Below, in pieces: positions 37,392 through 46,170 of a stretch of DNA of 64,000 nucleotides. The notes under the pieces are model-generated. The model ran no database searches and was not told the DNA's origin. It saw only the letters and a program-made list of their open reading frames with translations. Positions within the stretch are counted from its first letter, which is position 1, and the number at the start of each line of letters is the position of its first letter. Both the position numbers and the translations under genes were made by a program. Origin of the DNA: Corynebacterium gerontici (GTDB taxonomy: Bacteria; Actinomycetota; Actinomycetes; Mycobacteriales; Mycobacteriaceae); NCBI RefSeq assembly GCF_003813985.1, contig NZ_CP033897.1:310001-374000 (forward strand), given 5' to 3'.

Positions 37392-39308
37392 TTAGACGGT
37401 GACCTGCGGCCGGAACTCTTGATATTTGAACTGGCGCTCACGAGCGGCGGAAAGCGTGGACCCCAAAAGGAACAATGCCATCACAGCAATGAGCACCACA
37501 ATGGAGATCCACATGCGGTGATCCACTGAAAGGTCCGTGTCGTAGATCATCTGGCGCATGAGATTGACCGAGTACGTCATTGGGTCGTAGGTGTGGAACC
37601 AGCGCAGCGGAGCCGGTTGCGTTTCAGCAGGATACAGGCCACCCGAAGACACCATCTGCAGAGTCATTAGTGCCATGCCGAGGGTGCGGCCGAGGGCCAC
37701 GCCAAAGATGGCGTTGAGTCCCTGACCGATGGCCATTGCCGTCATCGACCACAAGTACATCGAGAGCAGCAGACCGATGCTGCGATGCGCTTCCAAGCCC
37801 AGTGCGAAGTGTTGTACCAGGAACATCACCGTGGCTTGCGCCAAACCGATAATGACGGTTGGCAGGAAGGACGCCATGACTACCTTGAAGGGGACCGCGC
37901 CGGATTCAATCACGCGACGCTGCAGCGGGCGGAAGATCATGTAGGTGGTAGTGGCGCCAACGAACAAGCCCATGGAGATGAAGATCGGCGCCAGACCCAT
38001 GCCGGAGAGGGGGAGCCCGGGATTTGTGCTTGTGGATTGCTGGGGATTATCTGGATCTGCGTCCTTTACCTGCAGGGCCAACTGGGAACCATCGGTGTTG
38101 AGCTCCACTAGGCCATCGGAGAGCATGGAGGCTGCGATGACCATGCGCTCGGATCCCGCAACGAGCTGGGAGGTGCCGTCGGCAAGCTGGCGCGAACCGA
38201 CGGTGAGGCGGTCGGCACCGTCGTAAAGTTGCTGGGTGCCGTCCTTGAGCTGCTGGGTGCCGTCCTGAGCCTTGGCAAGGCCCGTGCGATAATCGGCCTG
38301 AGGATCCAGCAGTTGGCGCTGCACCTCAGCGGCACCGGCGGAAAGCAGCTGCAGTTTTTCCAGTGCCTCGGGGTTCTCCGATGCCTTGATCGCGTCGATA
38401 AGTCCCTTTGTTTGATTCGCCAGATCCATGGCTTTAGGCGTGCCGATCTCGCGCAGACCCGTGTCGATATTGACTAGGGCCGAAGCAAGCAACTTCTGTT
38501 TACCAGCGGCTTCCTCGGCGTTGCTTTGCACTTGCCGCACGCCGTCTGCCACTTTGCCTGCGCCTTCGCCAAGTTGCGTGGTGGCGTCCTGGAGCTGCTG
38601 CATGCCCTTGTTCAACGCTTCGGCGCCCTCATTGGTTTTGCCTACACCGTCTTTGAGTTGCGCGGTGCCGTCGGCAAGCTGATTCGCGCCATCGTCGACG
38701 CGTTTGATGCCATCGGCGATGGACCAAGTGCCCTCCGCCGCAGTGGGGTTCTCCGGTGGGGCGCTGGGATCCGGCACCGTGGAATAGCCCACCAGCAGCC
38801 GCGCGGTGACCTGTGAACCTAGCAGGCTGTCAATGTTTTTCACCACGTTATTGACGATGGTGTTGCCCATCACAGCGCCCAGGTATCCGTTGGCATTATT
38901 GAACACTGCGGTAAGGGTTGCGCGGTCCGGGGTGCCAGTTTCTTGGGAATGCGCCACCGTCTTTGAAAAATCGGTGGGGATCTCAATGGCGAAGTAATAG
39001 GTGCCGTCTTTGACGCCTTTGAGCGCGTCGTTGGCATCCACTTGCTCAAATTTCACGCGGCCAGAATTCACCAGAGTGTCAGCAACCTTTTGGCCCACGA
39101 TGGCGTCGTGGCCGTTGAATTGTGCGCCCTCGTCGGAGTTGACCAGCGCCACCGGCAGATCCTTCACCCGTGCCGCGGGATCCCAATAGGACCAGACGAA
39201 TAGGCCGCCGAAGAGCAAAGGAATGAGCACGAGCACAAATACCGTCGCGAGCGGAAACTTACCGGTGCCGAAGCGTCGCAGCTCAGAGCCAATATGGAAG
39301 AGATTCAT
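37392..39308 (-). CDS. YhgE/Pip family ABC-2-type membrane protein
   Basis: This 638-aa protein has one membrane helix at the N-terminus (around 18-40) and a large extracytoplasmic part. That part contains degenerate heptad-like repeats (DGANQLADGTAQLKDG, then DGTQQLKDGTQQLYDG), which are characteristic of the YhgE/Pip family. Five more helices at the C-terminus form an ABC-2 permease unit. Relatives are the Lactococcus phage infection protein and mycobacterial exporters. It overlaps the upstream ATPase-like gene by 4 nt. The pair probably forms an envelope exporter of unknown substrate. Confidence 0.88.
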   Translation of the reverse strand: MNLFHIGSELRRFGTGKFPLATVFVLVLIPLLFGGLFVWSYWDPAARVKDLPVALVNSDEGAQFNGHDAIVGQKVADTLVNSGRVKFEQVDANDALKGVKDGTYYFAIEIPTDFSKTVAHSQETGTPDRATLTAVFNNANGYLGAVMGNTIVNNVVKNIDSLLGSQVTARLLVGYSTVPDPSAPPENPTAAEGTWSIADGIKRVDDGANQLADGTAQLKDGVGKTNEGAEALNKGMQQLQDATTQLGEGAGKVADGVRQVQSNAEEAAGKQKLLASALVNIDTGLREIGTPKAMDLANQTKGLIDAIKASENPEALEKLQLLSAGAAEVQRQLLDPQADYRTGLAKAQDGTQQLKDGTQQLYDGADRLTVGSRQLADGTSQLVAGSERMVIAASMLSDGLVELNTDGSQLALQVKDADPDNPQQSTSTNPGLPLSGMGLAPIFISMGLFVGATTTYMIFRPLQRRVIESGAVPFKVVMASFLPTVIIGLAQATVMFLVQHFALGLEAHRSIGLLLSMYLWSMTAMAIGQGLNAIFGVALGRTLGMALMTLQMVSSGGLYPAETQPAPLRWFHTYDPMTYSVNLMRQMIYDTDLSVDHRMWISIVVLIAVMALFLLGSTLSAARERQFKYQEFRPQVTV

Positions 39309-40246
39309 GCGCGAGGTCCATCAGTGTTCGGAGGGAAAGGGGGTGGGGTGTGTTGCCGTGGCGGCGGCACGATTTGTGGCTTGGGTTTTTGGAACTCCCC
39401 TGTGCCACGTGCCCGAGGAGGCCGCGTTGTGCGGTAATCCAACAGTGGCTTTTGGAAGCTTGGGCGAGCTTGTCGACGCAACTCGCGTCCCTCATCCACC
39501 TGCTGCTCAGCTCTTGCCCCGATAGCTGGCTGTGGGGTTGCGGGCGGTAACTCGGGCGCATGGCCGTCCAGATCGATATATGAATGACAAATCTCGCGAT
39601 CCAAAGCATTGGTGCTCAATACCGCCACGGCCGTGCGATCGCTCAGGCTGCGCAAATGCTGCAAAAGCTCGCGACGCAGATGCACATTGCGGACGCTGTC
39701 GATGTCATTGACTACGAGCAGCGTTGCTTCCGGGCGCGCTACGAGAGCCAGCACGATGCGCAGCTTGAATGCTTCCAGTGGGTTGAGCGCGGCCACAGTG
39801 GTGGTTTTGGCGGATTCGTCGCTAAGTTGAAAATCCATCAATTCAGCCGCGCGCTGAAAGCGTTCGATTTGGCTGAGCTTTTTGGGCACTTGCTGCCACC
39901 ACCGCGAGGTCCACACCACTTGCTCGCGGACCAAGCTGCGGATGGGCACGCGGGGCTCTAAGGAATCCACCTCGGGAACGCCCGCCAATGCAACGCTTTG
40001 CTGGATGATCTTTTTGCTGCTGGCGCGCTTGTGGCCACTTCGAACCAAGATCTCGCCACTTTTGCTGGCGAGCCGGCCTCCGAGAGTCATGGCCAAGGTG
40101 GCTGCGTCCAGAAGGGGGTTGCAGTGAATGAGGGTGAGCCCGGGGGGTATGTCGAGGTTCGGGATCTCTTCCTCATTGGCGAGGATGAGCTCGCGGGTTT
40201 GGAGGATCGCGTGCATCTTCGAGGGGGAAGTCCTTGGCGTTTTCAT
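39305..40246 (-). CDS. Degenerate ABC ATPase-like partner of YhgE
   Basis: This 313-aa protein has the ABC-ATPase layout but degraded motifs. The Walker A position reads HCNPLLDAATL instead of GxxGxGKS, and the Walker B position reads LLVVNDID instead of LLLDEP. The signature region (LNPLEAFKLRIVLALVARP) is only suggestive. The last 80 residues are a Pro/Gln/Arg-rich tail. It is coupled to YhgE by a 4-nt overlap. It probably still docks on the permease but may not hydrolyse ATP. Other genomes carry the same gene pair with more intact ATPases. Confidence 0.62.
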   Translation of the reverse strand: MKTPRTSPSKMHAILQTRELILANEEEIPNLDIPPGLTLIHCNPLLDAATLAMTLGGRLASKSGEILVRSGHKRASSKKIIQQSVALAGVPEVDSLEPRVPIRSLVREQVVWTSRWWQQVPKKLSQIERFQRAAELMDFQLSDESAKTTTVAALNPLEAFKLRIVLALVARPEATLLVVNDIDSVRNVHLRRELLQHLRSLSDRTAVAVLSTNALDREICHSYIDLDGHAPELPPATPQPAIGARAEQQVDEGRELRRQARPSFQKPLLDYRTTRPPRARGTGEFQKPKPQIVPPPRQHTPPPFPPNTDGPRA

Positions 40247-40297
40247 GAGTCCTCTCGAGATCGCAAGCCAACAGTATCGATTTGCATGCTACTCGGA

Positions 40298-40348
40298 ACA
40301 GCCAGCAAAACAGAACTAATAAGGGCGCCAAACATTCTTGCTGGCTGT
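40298..40348. repeat. Perfect 11-bp inverted repeat with 29-nt spacer
   Basis: ACAGCCAGCAA (40298-40308) and TTGCTGGCTGT (40338-40348) are exact inverted copies. They lie just upstream of the ATPase-like gene of the YhgE pair, in its presumed promoter region, and could be an operator or a structured leader. Confidence 0.6.
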
Positions 40349-40370
40349 GGCGAATTTTGGACTCCAGGTG

Positions 40371-40394
40371 CAAAAACCCCGCCGAAGCGAGGTT
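40371..40394 (-). terminator. Terminator of the ActP/MctC-type symporter gene
   Basis: On the minus strand AACCTCGC-TTCG-GCGGGGTT forms an 8-bp stem with a UUCG-type tetraloop (one G-T pair), followed by five T. It lies about 25 nt after the stop codon. Confidence 0.88.
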
Positions 40395-40417
40395 CATGCA
40401 CATTGGGTGACAAGCAA

Positions 40418-42037
40418 TCAGTGCTGGACTGCCTTTTCGACGCCCACGCCGGTCAAAGAGCGAACCTGCATTTCGGAGGCCTTGCCCTCGAAATTGTCGG
40501 GTTTGCCGATGAGGGTGCCAACGATGCCGAGGATGAAGCCCATCGGGATAGCGATAATCGATGGATTCGTGAGCGGGAACCAAGCAAAGTTGATGTCGGC
40601 GCCCAGGAAGGAAGTGTCCGTACCGGAGACTGCGGGTGAGAAGATAATCAAAATCACGCTGGTGAGCAGCCCGCCATAGATAGAGAACACGGCGCCAGTG
40701 GTGTTAAAGCGCTTCCAATACAGCGAGTACAAGATGGTGGGAAGGTTCGCAGAGGCTGCGATCCCGAATGCCAACGCAACCAGGAATGCGATATTTTGGC
40801 CAATGGCTCCAATGCCCAGCACGATGGCGAGCAATCCGATGACCACCACCGTGATGCGAGAAACCCGGACCTGTTCTTCCTCGGTCGCTTGGCCGTCGCG
40901 AAGCACAGAGTTGTAAATGTCATGGGCGACGGAAGCTGAGGCAGTAATTGCAAGACCGGCGACCACCGCGAGAATGGTGGCGAAGGCGATGGCGGAAATG
41001 ACAGCCATGAAGATGGTGCCACCAACCTCAGCGGACAGCAGAAGGACGGCCGAGTTCACGCCACCAGGAGCGTTCTTGATGGAGTCAGTGCCAACCAAAG
41101 CTGCCGCGCCGTAGCCCATCACCACGGTGAGCAGGAAGAATAGCGCCACGATCGCGATGGTCCAAGTGACGGAACGACGAGCCTCGCGTGCAGTGGGCAC
41201 AGTGTAGAAGCGCATCAGCACGTGGGGCAGACCAGAGGTACCGAACACGAGCGCCATTCCTAGGGAAATGAAGTCGAGCTTTGTCAGCTCATTCTTGCCA
41301 TATTTGAGCCCAGGTCCCAGCACCTTCTCGCCCTCGGGGTGGTTGGCTACCGCTTGAGTGAGTACTTCATTGAAACCGCCGCGGACGGCGAAGAAAGTCA
41401 GCAAAGCGATGATGATAGAACCACCGACCAGTAGCACGGCCTTAATCATCTGCACATATGTGGTGCCCTTCATGCCGCCGACGAGAACGTAAATGATCAT
41501 AAGAACGCCCACGATCGCCACCACGCCCGATTGCGCGGCGCGGCCGTTGATGCCCAGCAGCAGTGCCACGAGTCCGCCAGCGCCCGCCATCTGTGCGATC
41601 AGATAAAACAGTGAGATTGACAAGGTGGAGATCGCTGCTGCCATGCGCACCGGGCGCTGCTTGAGGCGGAAGGATAAGACGTCGGCCATAGTAAAGCGGC
41701 CAGTGTTACGCAGTGGTTCGGCCACCAGCACAAGCGCCACGAGCAAGGCGATCAGGAAGCCAACCGAATAGAGGAAGCCGTCGTAGCCGTACAAAGCGAT
41801 AGCGCCAGTGACGCCAAGGAAGGCGGCAGCGGAAAGATAGTCACCTGAAATTGCTAGACCGTTCTGCCAACCCGAGAAGCTTGCGCCACCGGTGTAGAAA
41901 TCGGAGCCCTTTTGGGAGGTCTTTCTGGTGGCACGCACCACAACAGTCATCGTGACAACGATGAAGAGGACGAAGATGGCAATATTGAGCAAGGGGTTGC
42001 CAGTATCAACCGTCTGAGAAGCTGCATAGGTCTGCAT
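40418..42037 (-). CDS. mctC: Monocarboxylate/sodium symporter (ActP/MctC family)
   Basis: This 539-aa SSS-family transporter has about 13 helices. The family fingerprint is visible in GGASFSGWQNGLAISGDYLSAAAFLG and FRLKQRPVRMAA. In C. glutamicum the homologue MctC takes up acetate, propionate and pyruvate. The DUF485 partner gene lies 2 nt upstream, in the usual order. The ATG directly follows that gene. A terminator lies downstream. CTTTTCGACG is present at 40433-40442, near its C-terminal codons. Confidence 0.92.
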   Translation of the reverse strand: MQTYAASQTVDTGNPLLNIAIFVLFIVVTMTVVVRATRKTSQKGSDFYTGGASFSGWQNGLAISGDYLSAAAFLGVTGAIALYGYDGFLYSVGFLIALLVALVLVAEPLRNTGRFTMADVLSFRLKQRPVRMAAAISTLSISLFYLIAQMAGAGGLVALLLGINGRAAQSGVVAIVGVLMIIYVLVGGMKGTTYVQMIKAVLLVGGSIIIALLTFFAVRGGFNEVLTQAVANHPEGEKVLGPGLKYGKNELTKLDFISLGMALVFGTSGLPHVLMRFYTVPTAREARRSVTWTIAIVALFFLLTVVMGYGAAALVGTDSIKNAPGGVNSAVLLLSAEVGGTIFMAVISAIAFATILAVVAGLAITASASVAHDIYNSVLRDGQATEEEQVRVSRITVVVIGLLAIVLGIGAIGQNIAFLVALAFGIAASANLPTILYSLYWKRFNTTGAVFSIYGGLLTSVILIIFSPAVSGTDTSFLGADINFAWFPLTNPSIIAIPMGFILGIVGTLIGKPDNFEGKASEMQVRSLTGVGVEKAVQH

Positions 42038-42039
42038 GA

Positions 42040-42381
42040 TTAGCGCACCTCCTCCATCTGCTCGCGGATGCTCGCTGTGGCTGGGTCGAGCTTGTTATCG
42101 GCGAATCGCACGTATGCCCAGGTGATCAGCCCGGCGGTTGCAAATTGCGCAAGGCCGAGGATCATGCCGACGTTGATAACGCCGATGACGGGGGTGGTGA
42201 CGAAGTCATAGGCGTAGGTGGCTACGACGATGTAGAAGAGGTACCAGGCCAAGAAGGCGACGGTAACGGGGAAAGCGAAGCCGCGGAAGGTTTTGCGCAG
42301 TTGCTGGAATTCCGCGGATTCTTCCACCGCGATGAATTCGGATTCAGTAGGGACGTGTTTGCGAGGGGGTTGATGCTTCAT
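42040..42381 (-). CDS. DUF485 membrane protein, partner of the monocarboxylate symporter
   Basis: This 113-aa DUF485 (YjcH-like) protein has two membrane helices (residues around 38-58 and 72-94). It has the standard FQQLRKTFRGFAFPVTVAFLAWYLFYI-type core (here starting EFQQLRKTFRG). It almost always precedes ActP-type symporters and is probably an accessory subunit. The ATG at 42381 has a GGAGA ribosome binding site. About 225 bp upstream are free of genes apart from the next gene's terminator. Confidence 0.92.
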   Translation of the reverse strand: MKHQPPRKHVPTESEFIAVEESAEFQQLRKTFRGFAFPVTVAFLAWYLFYIVVATYAYDFVTTPVIGVINVGMILGLAQFATAGLITWAYVRFADNKLDPATASIREQMEEVR

Positions 42382-42559
42382 CAGCTCTCCTTGTAATCAG
42401 TCAGCGCCCAAGGGGCGGGGGCTGGTCGCAAAGAAAGCTACCGATCAATGTGTTACCTGGGGCACTTTTGCGAAAAAGGCGCTTCACAAGATTTGCTAAT
42501 CCACGCGACCTGCAGGTTTGCGGCAAGGATACTACCCCCGTGGGTGTAACCGGGGGTGC

Positions 42560-42592
42560 AAAAAGCCCGTCACGCCGGAGCGTGACGGGCTT
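42560..42592 (-). terminator. Terminator of the 82-aa small protein
   Basis: AAGCCCGTCACGC and GCGTGACGGGCTT form a perfect 13-bp stem with a 4-nt loop, followed on the minus strand by TTT. It is strong and 14 nt after the stop codon. Confidence 0.92.
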
Positions 42593-42606
42593 CCAAGCCT
42601 GAAGGC

Positions 42607-42855
42607 TTAGGCCTTTGCGCCGTTGGTCTGGTTCAGGAAGTCGGAGGAACCGAAGTTGGTCTCGTTCAGGAATTCGGAGGAGCCAAGGTTGGCATCGCCG
42701 AAGGAGGAACCGAAGTTTACGTCGCCGACGGTCTCAGGGCCGTTGATGGTGAAGAGGTTGGAGAGGTCAACGTCTGGCAGGGCGGTGTGGAGCTGGACAA
42801 GCAGGTCCTTGATGGGGGCGTCGACGATCTGCTGAATTTGGACGAGGAGATCCAT
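42607..42855 (-). CDS. 82-aa signal-less small protein with NxGSS repeats (candidate outer-membrane porin-like)
   Basis: I do not recognise a family for this protein. It starts with an amphipathic helix (MDLLVQIQQIVDAPIKDLLV, around 1-27) without a signal peptide. It ends in repeats: N-F/L-G-S-S at residues around 50, 58 and 69, with the two last ones embedded in an 11-residue repeat (NLGSSEFLNET / NFGSSDFLNQT). It has its own AAGGA ribosome binding site seven bases before the ATG and a strong terminator, so it looks like an expressed monocistronic gene. Small, signal-less, acidic amphipathic proteins in this genus include PorA/PorH porins; the assignment here is only a hypothesis. Confidence 0.72.
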   Translation of the reverse strand: MDLLVQIQQIVDAPIKDLLVQLHTALPDVDLSNLFTINGPETVGDVNFGSSFGDANLGSSEFLNETNFGSSDFLNQTNGAKA

Positions 42856-43179
42856 CTTTTTTCCTTCTGTAGGGGCGGATGTAACAAGTGGAGGGGTACA
42901 AGCGATTGCGCCTCACTGCTGACTTAGTAAAGCCTAAATTGCAATGATTAGCAAGAGGAGAGACGCGTAAATTGAGTTAAATAAACCACAAACTAGATTT
43001 TTAGGAGAAAGTAGATCTGGGTGAGGGTATGTTCGCTGAAGGCGTACAGCTTTGAAAAGTTGTGCTGAACAGTGGAAACGCAGGCTTGAACGCCTCTTGT
43101 TGGGTGAAAGCGGGATGAAGCCGACGCTCGCGGCGTTAGAGTGGGCAAGAACTACTTTAGAAAGAACAAGGGAGCCAGC
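42856..43179. other. Intergenic promoter region, 324 bp (small protein / clpC)
   Basis: There is no gene here that I can support. The region is AT-rich from about 42910 to 43010 and must hold the promoters of the divergent 82-aa gene and of clpC. A near-match to the ClgR motif lies at 43125-43135. No CIRCE or other dyad is seen. Confidence 0.6.
43125..43135 (+). promoter_or_regulatory. Candidate ClgR site upstream of clpC
   Basis: CGCTCGCGGCG matches the core CGCYNANRGCG of the ClgR operator at all but one fixed position and lies about 45 nt before the clpC start. ClgR activates clpC and clpP genes in corynebacteria. One mismatch makes it tentative. Confidence 0.35.
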
Positions 43180-45804
43180 ATGTTCGAGCGTTTTACCGAT
43201 AGAGCCCGACGCGTCATCGTCCTCGCGCAAGAAGAAGCGCGAGGGTTAAACCATAGCTACATCGGCACCGAGCACATCCTGCTCGGACTTATCCACGAAG
43301 GTGAAGGTGTCGCAGCCAAGGCGCTCGAATCCATGGGGATTTCGCTTGAGGCCGTGCGCCAAGAGGTAGAAGAAATTATCGGTCAAGGCACCGAAGCCCC
43401 CGTGGGTCACATCCCATTTACCCCGCGCGCCAAAAAGGTCTTGGAGCTCTCGCTACGCGAGGGCCTACAGATGGGCCACAAATATATCGGCACTGAGTTC
43501 CTACTGCTCGGCCTTATCCGTGAAGGCGATGGCGTAGCGGCGCAAGTGCTGGTCAAGCTTGGCGCTGACCTACCGCGTGTGCGCCAGCAAGTTATTCAAC
43601 TGCTCTCCGGTTACGAAGGCGGCGAGAATCCCGAGGCCGAAAACGATCGGCCCAATACCGTTGGCGCCACCGCCGCTGGCCGTGCATCCCGCGCAACTCA
43701 AGCTGCTGACCGCTCCAATTCACTCGTCCTGGATCAATTCGGCCGCAACCTTACCCAGGCGGCAAAGGACGGAAAGCTCGACCCAGTGGTGGGCCGAGAG
43801 CAGGAAATTGAGCGCATCATGCAGGTGCTCTCGCGCCGCACCAAGAACAACCCCGTGCTCATTGGCGAGCCTGGCGTGGGTAAGACTGCCGTGGTCGAGG
43901 GCCTCGCACTGGACATCGTGAACGGCAAGGTGCCGGAGACACTGAAGGATAAGCAGCTTTACTCGCTTGACCTCGGCTCCCTGGTGGCGGGCTCACGTTA
44001 CCGAGGTGATTTCGAAGAACGCCTGAAGAAGGTGCTCAAGGAGATTAACCAGCGCGGCGACATCATCCTATTTATCGACGAAATCCACACCCTGGTGGGC
44101 GCCGGCGCTGCTGAGGGCGCCATCGACGCAGCCTCCCTGCTTAAACCCAAGCTGGCTCGCGGGGAGCTGCAGACCATCGGCGCCACCACCCTGGACGAGT
44201 ACCGCAAGCACATCGAAAAGGACGCGGCCCTGGAGCGCCGCTTCCAACCGGTGCAGGTGCCCGAGCCATCGGTTGAGATGACCATCGAAATCCTCAAGGG
44301 TCTGCGCGACCGTTACGAGGCACACCACCGCGTCTCCATCACCGACGGAGCTCTCGCGGCCGCGGCTCAACTTTCCGACCGCTACATCAACGACCGCTTC
44401 CTGCCCGACAAAGCAGTGGACCTCATCGACGAAGCCGGTGCCCGCATGCGCATCAAGCGCATGACCGCCCCAGATTCCGTTCGCAAGGTAGATGATCGCA
44501 TCGCCGAGGTTCGCCGCGAAAAGGAAGCCGCCATCGACGCTCAAGACTTCGAGCTCGCGGCCTCCCTGCGCGACAAGGAGCGTCAGCTTAGCGAGGAGCG
44601 TGCAGAAAAGGAACAGCAGTGGCGTTCCGGCGAACTCGTCGACATCGCCGAGGTTGGCGAGGAGCAAATCGCCGAGGTGTTGGGCAACTGGACCGGCATT
44701 CCCGTGTTCAAGCTCACCGAGGAAGAATCCTCCCGCCTGCTGCGCATGGAAGAGGAGCTGCACAAGCGCATCATCGGCCAAGACGACGCAGTCAAGAGCG
44801 TGTCCCGAGCTATTCGACGCACCCGCGCCGGCCTCAAGGACCCCCGTCGCCCCTCCGGCTCCTTCATCTTCGCCGGCCCCTCCGGCGTTGGTAAGACGGA
44901 GCTGTCTAAGGCGCTTGCCAACTTCCTCTTCGGCGACGATGACGCCCTCATCCAAATCGACATGGGCGAGTTCCACGATCGCTTCACCGCCTCCCGTCTC
45001 TTCGGCGCACCTCCCGGATACGTCGGCTACGAAGAGGGCGGCCAGCTCACCGAAAAGGTTCGCCGCAAGCCCTTCTCCGTCGTGCTTTTCGACGAGATCG
45101 AAAAAGCCCACAAGGAGATCTACAACACCCTGTTGCAGGTGCTTGAAGAAGGCAAGCTTACCGACGGCCAAGGACGCGTGGTCGATTTCAAGAACACCGT
45201 GCTGATCTTCACCTCCAACCTGGGCACCCAGGACATCTCCAAGGCAGTGGGCATGGGCTTCAGTGCGTCCGGTGCCGACGACGAGGCCGGTCAATACGAG
45301 CGCATGAAGCAGAAGGTCAATGACGAGCTGAAGAAGCACTTCCGCCCCGAATTCCTCAACCGTATCGACGACATCGTGGTGTTCCACCAGCTCACCCGCG
45401 AACAAATCGTCGAAATGGTGGACCTTCTCATCTCCCGCGTGTCCAAGGCCCTGGCGCAAAAGGACATGGCCATCGAACTCACTGACACGGCCAAGAACCT
45501 TCTCGCAGCCCGTGGCTTTGACCCCGTTTTGGGTGCCCGCCCGTTGCGACGCACGATTCAGCGCGAGATCGAAGACACCCTCTCCGAGAAGATCCTCTTC
45601 GGCGAAGTTGCCGCAGGTGAGATCGTCACCGTAGACGTCGAAGGCTGGGACGGAGAATCCAAGGACACCGACAAAGCCAAGTTTGTGTTCACTTCCAAGG
45701 CGAAGCCTGTCACCGACCTCGATCTGGAGTCTGAAGAAGTGCAAGAAGCTCAGCAATCCGTCATCGACGCAGCCGATGACCCCGAAGAATTGCCTGAATC
45801 CTAA
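43180..45804 (+). CDS. clpC: ATP-dependent Clp protease ATP-binding subunit ClpC
   Basis: This 874-aa Hsp100 unfoldase feeds ClpP. Two Clp-N repeats (residues around 1-145) precede AAA1 with Walker A GEPGVGKT (near 229). The UVR-like middle segment ([19 protein letters not shown], near 450) follows, and then AAA2 with [10 protein letters not shown] (near 566). The C-terminal region ends in a short acidic tail. The start is the ATG at 43180 with AAGGGAG upstream. It stands alone. Two identical terminators follow directly. CTTTTCGACG lies within at 45085-45094. Confidence 0.97.
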   Translation: MFERFTDRARRVIVLAQEEARGLNHSYIGTEHILLGLIHEGEGVAAKALESMGISLEAVRQEVEEIIGQGTEAPVGHIPFTPRAKKVLELSLREGLQMGHKYIGTEFLLLGLIREGDGVAAQVLVKLGADLPRVRQQVIQLLSGYEGGENPEAENDRPNTVGATAAGRASRATQAADRSNSLVLDQFGRNLTQAAKDGKLDPVVGREQEIERIMQVLSRRTKNNPVLIGEPGVGKTAVVEGLALDIVNGKVPETLKDKQLYSLDLGSLVAGSRYRGDFEERLKKVLKEINQRGDIILFIDEIHTLVGAGAAEGAIDAASLLKPKLARGELQTIGATTLDEYRKHIEKDAALERRFQPVQVPEPSVEMTIEILKGLRDRYEAHHRVSITDGALAAAAQLSDRYINDRFLPDKAVDLIDEAGARMRIKRMTAPDSVRKVDDRIAEVRREKEAAIDAQDFELAASLRDKERQLSEERAEKEQQWRSGELVDIAEVGEEQIAEVLGNWTGIPVFKLTEEESSRLLRMEEELHKRIIGQDDAVKSVSRAIRRTRAGLKDPRRPSGSFIFAGPSGVGKTELSKALANFLFGDDDALIQIDMGEFHDRFTASRLFGAPPGYVGYEEGGQLTEKVRRKPFSVVLFDEIEKAHKEIYNTLLQVLEEGKLTDGQGRVVDFKNTVLIFTSNLGTQDISKAVGMGFSASGADDEAGQYERMKQKVNDELKKHFRPEFLNRIDDIVVFHQLTREQIVEMVDLLISRVSKALAQKDMAIELTDTAKNLLAARGFDPVLGARPLRRTIQREIEDTLSEKILFGEVAAGEIVTVDVEGWDGESKDTDKAKFVFTSKAKPVTDLDLESEEVQEAQQSVIDAADDPEELPES

Positions 45805-45819
45805 GACGGCAAATAGAAA

Positions 45820-45845
45820 GCCTAGGCGAACGCCTGGGCTTTTCT
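45820..45845 (+). terminator. clpC terminator, copy 1
   Basis: GCCTAGGCG-AA-CGCCTGGGC forms a 9-bp stem (one G-T pair) followed by TTTTCT. It is the first of two identical 26-bp units. Confidence 0.9.
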
Positions 45846-45871
45846 GCCTAGGCGAACGCCTGGGCTTTTCT
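45846..45871 (+). terminator. clpC terminator, copy 2 (exact duplicate)
   Basis: This is base-for-base the same 26-bp hairpin-plus-T unit as the one just before it. The tandem copies point to a recent duplication and strong termination. Confidence 0.88.
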
Positions 45872-45886
45872 CATTGGGTGGGTGCG

Positions 45887-46140
45887 TTTCCCCCGGCACT
45901 GGGTGCTGTTTGGGGTGGTTTGGGGCGGTTTGGGGCGGTGGTGTCGGTGGAACGTGTCGGTGGGTGCGTGGGGTGTGCGTTTTCCCCCGGCACTAGGTGT
46001 GGTTTGGGGCGGTTTGGGGTGGTGCTGTCGGTGGAACGTGTCGGTGGGTGCGTGGGGCGTGCGTTTCCCCCGGCACTGGGTGCTGTTTGGGGCGGTTTGG
46101 GGTGTTGGTGTCGGTGGAACGTGTCGGTGGGTGCGTGGGG
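45887..46140 (+). repeat. Three tandem G-rich repeats (about 94, 83 and 77 bp)
   Basis: The repeat units start at 45887, 45981 and 46064. Each begins TTTCCCCCGGCACT, runs through two or three TTTGGGG blocks, and ends in GTGTCGGTGGAACGTG with GTGCGTGGGG. Length differs mainly by the number of inner GGTTTGGGGC blocks, as expected for slippage. The plus strand has runs of four G suited to a G-quadruplex. Reading frames through it are low-complexity and not credible genes. With the terminators this accounts for the 366-bp gap 45805-46170. Confidence 0.9.
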
Positions 46141-46141
46141 A

Positions 46142-46151
46142 CGTCGAAAAG
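46142..46151 (+). repeat. Dispersed motif CGTCGAAAAG (intergenic copy)
   Basis: This exact copy lies at the right edge of the G-rich repeats and 19 nt before the DUF4236 gene. Confidence 0.75.
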
Positions 46152-46156
46152 CTCAG

Positions 46157-46162
46157 TAGGAT
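46157..46162 (+). promoter_or_regulatory. -10 box of the DUF4236 microprotein (leaderless)
   Basis: TAGGAT lies 8 nt before the ATG at 46171, with no ribosome binding site between. Confidence 0.45.
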
Positions 46163-46170
46163 GTGGGGTT

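Noticed and set aside
39223-39525. Short plus-strand frame in the YhgE/ATPase overlap
   Set aside because: It is antisense to two coupled genes, with no ribosome binding site or -10 at the right distance.
42382-42559. Possible small RNA or riboswitch upstream of the DUF485 gene
   Set aside because: I see no conserved riboswitch core or stable structure apart from the terminator of the next gene; the promoter could not be assigned.
44068-45756. 562-codon open frame antisense to clpC
   Set aside because: It is a mirror of a strongly codon-biased GC3-rich gene. Composition is unnatural (G/V/E/H repeats) and there is no ribosome binding site.
45887-46140. Possible CRISPR array
   Set aside because: Units are directly adjacent with internal variation and no unique spacers; no cas genes are nearby.
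45683-46159. Reading frame running through the G-rich repeats (VGGCVG… repeats)
   Set aside because: The translation simply repeats the DNA unit, starts inside clpC out of frame, and has no promoter or ribosome binding site.
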